From Adenophora triphylla var. japonica (lineage: Eukaryota; Streptophyta; Magnoliopsida; Asterales; Campanulaceae): a DNA stretch of 64,000 nucleotides. The translations under genes were made by a program, and so were the position numbers. Location of the stretch: assembly GCA_022495995.1 (NCBI GenBank), contig JAFEMH010001297.1, positions 1 to 64,000 of the forward strand, in the 5' to 3' direction. A model generated the notes under the pieces. The model had not been told where the DNA came from and did not search any database. It saw nothing but the letters and a program-made list of their open reading frames with translations. This document shows positions 55,901 through 64,000 of this stretch, piece after piece; within the stretch, counting starts at the first letter, position 1, and each line of letters begins with the position of its first letter.

Positions 55901-56489
55901 TATAAATGCAATTTTTATTCAAAATCTCTTATACAAAGAGTCCTTTCCGAATTCGGCAAATTTGTACATTCTTACATAGCGTGCATCTTTCACACATTCG
56001 TGCATCATGTCATCAATCATGCATTCACAAAAGCAAATTTTCACCACAAAAAATCTCTTACGCAAGAGTCCGTCCCAAATTCGGCAAATTTGTACCTACT
56101 TTGTTTTTACATTATGCAAACTACTCATGTTTTTCATAAACAAATTGCATATTCTTTCTACCCACAACTTCAATTAAGCACATGCATCATCAATTTCAAT
56201 TTTTCATGGCAAAATAAACAAAAGCCCCAATTTTGACCATTCAAAGCCCTAAGTCTAACATATACCAATTTTGACAAAAAATCAACAAAATAATCAAAAT
56301 TGAGTATCATACCATGCGGAGATCCTCGTCGGTGGCCCAATGTTGCCACATATCCGGATAAAACTCCTCATTCATCGATTGCGAGAGCGTGTAATGGTGA
56401 TGCATTCTCACCAATTCAAGCCTCCTTTCCGCCGCCTCTCGACTAACCCGACCTCGACGAATTCCACGAGCTCCTCCCCTTTGCTCCAT
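52956..56489 (-). CDS. A-as2: antisense PMD-like gene with four exons and two frameshifts
   Basis: Exons read on the minus strand: 56489-56313 (MEQRGGARGIRRGRVSREAA), 55116-54410, 54325-53715 and 53621-52959. All three introns have GT...AG ends and fall between codons (phase 0); the first (1196 bp) contains a tandem array, and the others are 84 and 93 bp. PMD core: VTHTFHFFWGEAIVTPTDYA then TITGLSFKGLSL (exon 2, about 54790-54870), followed by ARCFLWFALSSTLF and LTELYFALDRY. Exon 4 is S/G/E-rich and ends in an acidic DSNSDSD tail. Frameshifts near 54715 and 54110 break it. A decayed homologue with the same first intron exists in C (2785-5725), so the gene belongs to the element family. Biochemical role unknown. 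Confidence 0.75.
55250..56095. repeat. About 70-bp tandem array inside intron 1 of A-as2
   Basis: About 12 copies of a unit with caaaatctcttattcaagag, tccgttccaaattcggcaaa and tttgtgttcat, with indels between copies. Plus-strand frames across it (FKISYTKSPFQIRQICVHL) arise from repetition. C has an unrelated array at the same place in the homologous intron. Confidence 0.94.
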
Positions 56490-56638
56490 AGCCTTGATTT
56501 TGAAGGATTTCGCGGAGATTTTGGGCAACAATAGCGTTTTTCTCCCTCTGTTTTCTCTCTGTCTCTCGTCTGTCTTTTGAAATTTGGGGAAGACAGACAC
56601 GGCTGTCTGTCTTTTTGAACCAGGTGCCCTGCTGGTCC

Positions 56639-56652
56639 TATCCACGCGGATA
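56639..56652 (-). promoter_or_regulatory. Dyad site upstream of A-as2
   Basis: TATCCACGCGGATA, 150 bp upstream of the as2 ATG (56489). The word after it (aagattgcag) is the same as beside the as1 sites at 52599-52645. No clear TATA box is seen between it and the ATG. Confidence 0.6.
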
Positions 56653-56734
56653 AGATTGCAGGGCAAAATTCCTGTTTTGCCCTTTTAATTCCTGGCCCTC
56701 TGCATTCAGATCCCCAGTTTAACAGACAGTTAAC

Positions 56735-58015
56735 TCCATTAACGAAAACTTAATGGAAGTCCATTCCCTTCCTAGTTTTCAAACCCGGCCGTCATCGTAA
56801 GCCCGTCCTTTAACGAAAACTTAACGGAAGTCCATTCCCTTCCTAGTTTTCAAACCCGGTCATCATCGTAAGCCCGTCCTTTAACGAAAACTTAACGGAA
56901 GTCCATTCCCTTCCTAGTTTTCAAACCCGGCCGTCACCGTAAGCCCGTCCTTTAACGAAAACTTAACGAAAGTCCATTCCATTCCTTGTTTTCAAACCCG
57001 GCCGTCACCGTAAGCCCGTCCTTTAATGAAAACTTAACGGAAGTCCATTCCCTTCCAAGTTTTCAAACCCGGCCGTCATCGTAAGCTCGTCCTTTAACAA
57101 AAACTTAACGGAAGTCAATTCCCTTCCTAGTTTTTCAACCCGACCGTCATCGTAAGCCCGTTCATTTAACGAAAACTTAACGGAAGTCCATTTCCTTCCT
57201 AGTTTTCAAACCCGGCCATCATCGTAAGCCCGTCCTTTAACGAAAACTTAACGGAAGTCCATTCCCTTCCTAGTTTTCAAACTCGGCCGTCATCGTAAGC
57301 CCGTTCATTTAACGAAAACCTAACGGAAGTCCATTTCCTTCCTAGTTTTCAAACCCGGCCGCCATCGTAAGCCCGTCCTTTAACGAAAACTTAACGAAAG
57401 TCCATTCCCTTCCTAGTTTTCAAACCCGGCCGTCATCGTAAGCCCATCCTTTAACAAAAATTTAACGGAAGTCCATTCCCTTCCTAGTTTTCAAACCCGT
57501 CTGTCATCGTAAGCCCGTTCATTTAACGAAAACTTAACGGAAGTCCATTTCCTTCCTAGTTTTCAAACCCGGCCGTCATTGTAAGCCCGTCCTTTAATGA
57601 AAACTTAACGGAAGTCCATTCCATTCCTAGTTTTCAACCCCGGTCGTCATCGTAAGCCTGTCCTTTAACGAAAACTTAACGGAAGTCCATTCCCTTCCTA
57701 GTTTTCAACCCCCTCCATCATCGTAAGCTCGTCCTTTAATGAAAACTTAACGAAAGTCCATTGCCTTCTTAGTTTTCAACCCCGGATGTCATCGTAACCC
57801 ATCCTTTAACTAAAACTTAACGGAAGCCCATTCCCTTCCTAGTTTTCAACCCCGACCGTCATCATAAGCCCGTTCATTTAACGAAAGCTTAACGGAAGCC
57901 CATTCCCTTCCTAGTTTTCAACCCCAGCCGTCATCGTAAGTCCGCTCATTTAACGAAATCCTAACAGAAGCCCATTCCCTTCCTCGTTTTCAACCCCGAC
58001 CATCATTGTAAGCCC
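56735..58015. repeat. 71-bp tandem array in the A 3' region
   Basis: About 18 copies of a 71-bp unit containing tttaacgaaaacttaacgga, agtccattcccttcctag and ttttcaaacccggccgtcat. It lies immediately upstream of the as2 promoter, where C also has arrays. Confidence 0.95.
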
Positions 58016-58090
58016 GCACCAATAACACATATCCCCAGCAGATAAACCCCAGCCATCATCGTAGGCCCATACGTATCCCCAGCAGTTTCC

Positions 58091-58130
58091 GAACTACATC
58101 CAGGCTTGATTCCCATCCGGGATACATAGG
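58091..58130 (+). other. Type II hairpin-like module (A, first)
   Basis: gaactacatccaggcttgattcc, loop, gggatacatagg; both CpG positions of the outer arms are changed to CA, which weakens the stem. It separates the two arrays. Confidence 0.6.
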
Positions 58131-58204
58131 TAGCCTACCATTGGTCCAGCCACTTGACCGACACGGTCACCCTTTTTTCCCGACAGTTATCGTAAGCCCG
58201 AATC

Positions 58205-58985
58205 TTCCCCAGCGAGAACACCTTCAAATAATCTCCCTGAAGTTCATACCCTGAATCGAACCTCGACTTAAGTTCATACTCCTGAACTAAGTCCCAATTT
58301 AGGTTCATACTCCTGAACCGAACCTCGACTTAAGTTCATACTCCTGAACTAAGTCCCAATGTAGGTTCATACCCCTGAACCGAACCTCGACTTAAGTTCA
58401 TACTAAGTCCCAATGTAGGTTCATACTCCTGAACCGAACCTCGACTTAAGTTCATACTCCTGAACTAAGTCCCAATGTAGGTTCATAATCCTGAATCGAA
58501 CCTCGACTTAAGTTCATACTAAGTCCCAATGTAGGTTCATACTCCTGAATCGAACCTCGACTTAAGTTCATACTCCTGAACTAAGTCCCAATGTAGGTTC
58601 ATACTCCTGAACCGAACCTCGACTTAAGTTCATACTAAGTCCCAATGTAGGTTCATACTCCTGACCCGAACCTCGACTTAAGTTCATACTCCTGAACTAA
58701 GTCCCAATGTAGGTTCATACTCCTGAACCGAACCTTGACTTAAGTTCATACTCCTGAACCAAGTACCAATGTAGGTTTAATTCATACTCCTGTACCGAAC
58801 CTCGACTTAAGTTCATACTCCTGAACTAAGTCCCAATGTAGGTTCATACTCCTGAACTGAACCTCGACTTAAGTTCATACTCCTGAACTAAGTCCCAATG
58901 TAGGTTCATACTCCTGAACTAAGTCCCAATCTAGGTTCATACTCCTGAACCGAGCTTCAACTGAAGTTCATACTCCTGAAACTAA
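58205..58985. repeat. 62-bp tandem array in the A 3' region
   Basis: About 13 copies of aagttcatactcctgaacta / agtcccaatgtaggttcata / ctcctgaaccgaacctcgact. Several copies lack the same 13 bases (catact directly followed by aagtccc), so that deletion spread with the amplification. Confidence 0.95.
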
Positions 58986-59186
58986 TTCTCACTCTAAGTA
59001 TAGATGCCTCTGCTAAGTCGAGTCAGTCTTCGGCGACGCTTCCGCTAAGTCGAGTCTGTCTTTGGCAATGCCTTCGCTAAGTCGAGTCTTCCTTCGGCAA
59101 CATCTTCATTAGTCGAATCTACCTTCGTCGACGAAAATGCAGTGGGAGGTCCATTCGTTTGATTGCTCCTTTCCCCCGCAAGACCT

Positions 59187-59225
59187 GAACTACGACCGAC
59201 TTGATTCCCACAAGGGATACGTAGG
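59187..59225 (+). other. Type II hairpin-like module (A, second)
   Basis: gaactacga ccgacttgattcc, loop, gggatacgtagg, 125 bp before the PPT. The next 130 bp (ggtccagcca..., ttgccagattggga, cgacgacccca) match the same stretch before D's PPT. Confidence 0.65.
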
Positions 59226-59348
59226 AATTCTTTCATTAAGGGTCCAGCCATTAGATCGCCTCGGTCACCTCCTCGTCCATCTTGGCAACGTTTGCCAGAT
59301 TGGGATCCTCACTTTGTCGACGACCCCACTTCCCCCGGAAGTACCGTC

Positions 59349-59361
59349 ACCGAGGGGCTAC
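59349..59361 (+). other. Polypurine tract of element A
   Basis: accgaggggctac, same form as in B. The 3' LTR should begin at 59362 (TGTA), but its body is displaced by the insertions that follow. Confidence 0.8.
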
Positions 59362-59363
59362 TG

Positions 59364-59976
59364 TAGACATGTCCAAATAGAATCGGGAACCGGCGGGTAG
59401 AACCGGAATCGGGAAACCGGCGAGAACCGAGAACCGAACGTAACCGGGAACCGGATTGAAACGGTTCGAATAGGAATCCACCATATTGGGAACCGAGGAA
59501 TCGGCAGAACCGGGAACCGGCAGTTCCGGAATTGGGAACCGGAACCTGGAACCGGAAATCGGCGATTGATCAAGGTAAGTTAAATGTAATATTTAGCATT
59601 TATTTAGTATTTGTACTTGTAGTGTAGTGTTATTTTATTTAAATTAGACTAGAATTTAGATAAATGTTGTAATATAGACTATATTGTTAGAATTTTTATT
59701 CTATCTTTAATAATATACTAACCAAATTTTGTCCACTTCTCATTCTTTCCAAAAACATACTCCCCAAGTGAAAAAAAAACAGATTAGTTAGCGTCTTTAC
59801 TGTCTTAAGAGGTTTGGATTTAAAAAAAAAAGTTAGATGGTGATGGAACCGGTGGAACCGTTGGAACCGGAACCGAAACCGGCGGATAGAACCGGGAACC
59901 GGATTAATATGGTTCGAATACGGTTTCGGCTATTTGGGAACCGGGAACCGAAACCGGAACCGTTTGGACATGTCTA
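59364..59976. mobile_element. Small non-autonomous inverted-repeat DNA element rich in ggaaccgg
   Basis: Ends in 14-bp perfect inverted repeats, tagacatgtccaaa (59364-59377) and tttggacatgtcta (59963-59976). Both subterminal parts carry many gggaaccgg/ggaaccgaaaccgg words; the middle (59580-59830) is AT-rich. No open frame of note. The TIR style resembles plant hAT elements, but no 8-bp duplication is visible; a TA duplication (outermost TA on each side) is possible instead. Confidence 0.7.
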
Positions 59977-61328
59977 TGTTTGTGCTATGCCCTAGGCCTA
60001 TAATTGATAGACTTATGTTTGACATTATTTATTATTATATGAGAAGTTTATTATTCGATTATTATATGTTTTGTATATTTTGTTTATAATAATTTCCGTC
60101 CCTAATTGTTATGAGAATAATTAGTATAAATGTTAATGGATAATCATATGATGATTATATGCATAGAGATGCACATTAAATTTATGAGTACTTGTTAGAG
60201 AACAAGTGACTGGACTTGACACATATGAGATTTATGTCATGGTCAAATGTCATAATTAAATCTCATATGGTCACTTCATTTAGTCCCTAGACCTGAGATT
60301 ATCATGACCTTACATATGATGAAAGTCATGTTTGATTTTAGTCAAACAGTGTCTTAACACGATATCTATAAAGGCTATCTTTGGCATGATCGGATTCATG
60401 ATGGGAAGGATGATAAGTCAAGATGGAATTTGTCCCTCGGAAGAGAGATGTTTTGCTTGGGCCCCTCGATGAGTGATAATGATGAAAGTGTATGGCCATA
60501 CCCCAATGCGATTGGATTATCATTATACTCAAGATCGAGAAAGCATTGAACAAAGAACAAGTTGACATGGACCATGACTTGTGTTCAATATAACATCGTG
60601 AGACAAAGGGAGAAATGGAAGTGTACCATTGGAAACGTGAACTCTTACGTTATATTATTTGGGTAGACATAATGGCTTGCTAGAGTCCGCTTATGTCTTA
60701 TGAGGGTCGATATGATCGAGCTCATTGCCAACATAATATAATCCTATTGGGTCACACACAATTAGAATGAATTTGATAAACCAAGGGAAGAATGATTGAG
60801 AACTCCTCACTGACCTTGTATGGTCGTGTGACACATCAAGGCCATGAGCCCCGTGTGGTCGTGCGACACAGGAAGTCATAAGGCGGTTTACAGAGCTGGT
60901 TTCCTAACTTGATTAGGAAACATATTCTATGCTAAAGTAGTATAAATATAACAGTCTGTCAACCCTTTAACCCTAGCCAAAATTCTCAAAAGAAAACACA
61001 ATACTCTCAATATTCTTCCAAAGGTTTAAAGATCTAGCAATCTCCAAAAAAAGTTCTTGAATTCATTCAAAGGTGTGGATACCGAAAGAGGGTCTTCGCT
61101 CGTTCATCGATCAAGGCCTAGAGTTCAAGCAAGTTGAAGAATGAAGTTTGTGATTTGAAATCACATAATCAAAATCGTTCGATAGCTCAAGAACGGAAAG
61201 CGTTCAAGGTTGGTTATATCTATCTCATAGTTTTTCAAGTTAATCATATAGAACGGATCCTAGGGCTTCTTGGGTTTTATGTCATTTGATGCTTAATTCC
61301 ACTGCGCATGGACCCGTAAAACCCAACA
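59977..61328 (+). repeat. 5' LTR of element F
   Basis: About 1352 bp, TG...CA. TATA box tataaata at 60941-60948. Two dyad sites with GTCGTGTGAC (60823-60832) and GTCGTGCGAC (60858-60867) lie 75-120 bp upstream. The GTCGTGCGAC form also occurs in the D LTR. Confidence 0.7.
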
Positions 61329-61329
61329 G

Positions 61330-61344
61330 TGGTATCAGAGCCCC
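61330..61344 (+). other. PBS of element F (initiator tRNA-Met)
   Basis: TGGTATCAGAGCCCC, one base after the LTR end. Confidence 0.95.
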
Positions 61345-62711
61345 GTTCGTATCATTAAGTTTGAATTAACATGCTAGAAAAAGTAATATAAATTGTTTAT
61401 ATGTTCTTTTGCATGTTCTTTATGTGATAGATTAATTGTTTTTGAAACAATATGCTTAAATCGTATTCTATTGATATTGAATTAAATCTGTTAAAAGTCG
61501 TTTGCATGATTTAATTGCTCTGTAAAATAGAATTGATTGAATTCTGCAAATCTGCTAATCAGTAATTTGGTGTCACGCGACACTGCTTGCCAGTGTCACG
61601 CGACAGAGTTTGGCCTATGGCTTCTCTCAGTCGTGCGACATATCGTGACTCTGGGAGTCCATGTCACGCGACATAACTAGCCCATTCTGGGCAGAATCAG
61701 TTTGTTGAACAATTATGCAAATCTGTGAATGTGTTTACAATCTGATATGTTTATGTATTAATCTGGATGCTATAAAATTGAGTTTATAGGGCTATGCTAG
61801 ATTAATTCATCGTTTATGCATGCTTAATTGATTAAAATATGATTTTATTAATTGTTGTGATGCATGGTTTATTTGTTCTTACGTGTTAAGAAATTTTATG
61901 TTTAGTTGAAACATTGCATTGTAGTTTCCTAATATGTTTAAATTTAGACATTAAATTTTGGTTTTATGATTGTTTATGGAAACAAGTCATAATTACGCGA
62001 AATTTAAAAGGAAACTGATTGTTTATAAAAGGTAGTGATTATGTTGCCAAATCAGAACTGATTTCTGATTGTGCATGTCTAGGAGAGTTCTGTCGAAGGA
62101 AGAGTTGGTACTTAAGTAGTCCTTGTGGCTCACCTATCTTCTTGGGAACTTACCTGGTGCACAATTATGACTATCTTTGCTGATATGCTTATAATCTACC
62201 TTAAAGAACCTTCGTTTAACTTTTAAGTTCTTTATGCCAATTCATGATTAAAACACTTGAGACCATTCAGATAGTTTTGGGTGGGCTTGCCATAGCAAGG
62301 TGCTTTGATTCTATTCGAATGCGAGCAAGATGAGGAAATGGTGGTTCCTATACGTTTAAAGTGAATGAACTTAATTGGGTTATCAAAATGGTTTTGGACC
62401 CAAGGCATAAGATGAGATTAAAATATGCCTAGACATATGATGTCTTGAATAAATCTCATAAAAGATCTAAGAGTCATATATGTGATATGATTGATGTTTT
62501 CTACCTAATTAATTTAATTTTGAGCGGTTTGCCATAGCAAACTTGAAATTGAATTAAAGTTGGATCTTAGCCCATTAAATGTATATTATGCTTATTTGCA
62601 TTTGAAGGTGTATAATTTAGTGGGAGCATTTTATGTAAATGCATTAAACTTCTCATATGTTATGTTTACTTATATGTGTTCATATTTTATGTATATCTTT
62701 TTGTAGAATAA
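61345..62711 (+). other. 5' leader of element F
   Basis: No gene. Four dyad sites are clustered at 61571-61582, 61594-61605, 61630-61641 and 61661-61674 (three TGTCACGCGACA type, one GTCGTGCGACA type). The GTCACGCGAC form is also found downstream of the TATA box in the D LTR. The rest is AT-rich and unstructured to the eye. Confidence 0.7.
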
Positions 62712-63421
62712 ATGACATCAAACAATAATCACTTTTCACTGCGATCTGTTCTTGAGAAGGAAAAGTTGGAAGAGAATGGTACAAACTATATGGATTGGAT
62801 CCGTAGTTTGAGAATTGTTCTCAAGCAAGAAGAAAAATTGTACGTTCTCGAGGAACCTATTCCACCTGAACCTGCTGCCAATGCTACTAGGGCAGTGAGG
62901 GATCAATATCTGAAGCACAAGCGTGACTCTATAGATGTTGGTTGCCTCATGCTCTACGCCATGTGCAAGAACCTTCAGAAGGATCTTGAGCACTTGGGGA
63001 CAGTTGACCTAAACAATCGGCTGATGGAAATGTTCCAAGTACAAGCTAGGCAAGAAAGGTACAACACAGTTACAGTCTTGACCTCATACAAGATGAGTGA
63101 AGGACAAGCTGTTGGTCCCCATGCTCTTAAGTTGAAGGGCCACATTGAGCATCTTGAAAGGCTCGGTTTTCTAATTAGCCAAGAGTTGGCTACCGACATA
63201 ATATTGAATTCATTGCCCTAAAGTTTTAGTAATTTCATTATGCACTATAACATGGGTGGAATGAATAAAAACCTTTCCGAGTTAGTTCAAATGTTGAACA
63301 CTGCGGAAACCAATATTGTCGAGAAGAAAACCGACCAAGTGCTGATGGTTAACAAGGGGAAGGGTTTCAAGGGTAAGGGAAAAGCAAAGGTTGCTAATCC
63401 TAAGGCAAAATTTGCCAAACC
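62712..63421 (+). pseudogene. gag: F Gag, one premature stop, 3' end removed by element G
   Basis: ATG at 62712 (MTSNNNHFSLRSVLEKEKLE). Copia-type capsid motifs: NYMDWIRSLRIVLKQEEKLY, LEEPIPPEP, QARQERYNTVTVL, LKLKGHIEHLERLGFLISQE, LATDIILNSLP. A single TAA (63219-63221) follows LNSLP; the same frame goes on with SFSNFIMHYNMGGMNKNLSE and KGKGFKGKGKAK, a basic stretch that usually precedes the zinc knuckle. The zinc knuckle itself would lie beyond the G insertion. Confidence 0.9.
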
Positions 63422-64000
63422 TGAAATAGCCCGGATCCGAGAAAGGCTTCGCAGCCCCGGCATCTGGCGGTCTTTCGCGTTGGAGCGACGTGTCTCGCCG
63501 TTTTTGTTTTTGTAGAGTCGCCACGCCGTTTTTATTAAGCCCAAAACATTGAAAAAGGGCATCAGTTTAAAGATAATTTTAAACTGTTTTTGTGTGATGA
63601 GATTTTGAGTTCGGAGGTCAGATGACTCCCCGGGAAGTGAATATTAGAATATTAGAGCTCACCCGAGTAGCCTCGTAAAACGAGTCTTTCGGATACCCCT
63701 AATATCCTTTAAATGTTGTGTGTGTGTGTGTGCTTTTAAAAATGCATGTTGTATCGGATGTCTACATTGTATGCTATGTATGAAAATGTATTGAAATAGT
63801 AATGGAAGGAAGCCTTACCAATGTTGGTTCGTGTCTGTCTTCCGCTGGGGAATAGTGTTTGAGGTCGGAGTATCGTTCCGGTACGGATCGGGATTGCTTC
63901 GGGAGATGCCGGTTGTCCGCGGACAGAGTTTCGGCGTGAGTTGAGGTTGTAGGCTGCGTTCGGGCAGAGGTTCGGCGTGCGTGGGGATCGTCGGGATCAC
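63422..64000 (-). repeat. Element G: C-family LTR inserted in F gag (left part only)
   Basis: Matches the C LTR from its plus-strand left end (20605 onward), with differences such as tgaaatagccc for tgaaattaccc. It holds the same (GT)n run, U5 stem-loop and tagagtcgccacgcc word. It runs off the window, so it may be a solo LTR or the 3' LTR of a minus-strand element. Candidate target duplication on the left: aaacc (63417-63421). Confidence 0.9.

Larger units (their letters stand above)
22016..59361 (+). mobile_element. Element A: Tat-lineage Ty3/Gypsy retrotransposon, oldest layer, split by C, D and B
   Basis: Pieces: 22016-22361 (pre-RT), 34635-35735 (RT and first half of RNase H), 48245-50290 (rest of RNase H, archaeal-type RNase H, integrase), 50291-59361 (3' region with two antisense genes, arrays and PPT). 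The pieces join in frame when the inserted elements and one copy of each duplication are removed. The 5' LTR, gag and protease lie left of the window, beyond element C. The dual RNase H and the extra genes after pol fit the Tat/Ogre group. Pol carries several stops and a deletion. Confidence 0.9.
59977..63421 (+). mobile_element. Element F: Ty1/Copia retrotransposon, 5' part
   Basis: LTR from about 59977 (TGTTTGTGCTATGCCCTAGG) to 61328 (acccaaca), PBS at 61330, a 1.37-kb leader, then gag from 62712. It is cut at 63422 by a C-family LTR, so pol and the 3' LTR are outside the window. The left border is inferred from the TG start and from the usual look of such LTRs; no second LTR is available to confirm it. 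Confidence 0.78.

Noticed and set aside
55306..56236. Plus-strand repeat proteins with FKISYTKSPFQIRQICVHL units
   Set aside because: They are a by-product of the array in the as2 intron, with several overlapping frames.
60338..60879. Two short minus-strand frames in the F LTR
   Set aside because: Inside an LTR, without domain or start context.

Overview
The window is plant nuclear DNA made almost entirely of nested LTR retrotransposons; I found no host gene, tRNA or rRNA gene. The plant origin rests on Tat-lineage Ty3/Gypsy elements with a second, archaeal-type RNase H, plant mobile domain (PMD) proteins, and plant-type Copia elements primed by initiator tRNA-Met. I cannot name the species.

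Layout. The oldest layer is element A (plus strand, about 22016 to 59361 after removing insertions), a Tat element whose pol is split three times. Element C (minus, <1-22015) inserted in the pre-RT region; D (plus, 22362-34634, target duplication actac) inserted just before RT; B (minus, 35736-48244, duplication tatgg) inserted inside RNase H. C was itself entered by a Sirevirus-like Copia element E (minus, 11230-17106, duplication catct) in its protease. At A's 3' end lie a small inverted-repeat DNA element (59364-59976) and a Copia element F (plus, from about 59977) whose gag is cut at 63422 by another C-family LTR (G). B and D have near-identical LTR pairs and are recent; A and C are decayed.

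How the parts work together. A and C are (ex-)autonomous: gag, protease, RT, RNase H, archaeal-type RNase H and integrase (C has lost RT and both RNase H domains). Between pol and the 3' LTR each carries two genes on the opposite strand: as1, a DUF7745/PMD-like protein, and as2, a spliced PMD-like protein with an acidic tail. B and D carry only gag-like genes, LTRs, leader, PBS, PPT and tandem arrays, and share leader, post-gag and U5 blocks with A/C, as expected of elements mobilised in trans.

The most unusual signal is regulatory. Each family has its own short dyad-symmetric motif placed just upstream of the LTR TATA box: GGTCCGTACGGACC in C, TATCCGCGCGGACA in B, and GTCGTACGAC at the centre of a 30-bp perfect palindrome in D. 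In C the same motif, with its flanks, also stands before both antisense genes; in A two antisense-gene promoters carry TATCCACGCGGATA-type sites, which match B's LTR. This suggests a family-specific binding code joining the LTR promoter and the antisense PMD genes. D's motif variants recur in the unrelated Copia element F. Other repeated structure includes an 11-copy hairpin-like module (GAACTAC...CGTAGG), a covarying U5 hairpin, a conserved leader block with an internal PPT-like tract, a PBS-like word inside the LTRs, and at least ten family-specific tandem arrays.
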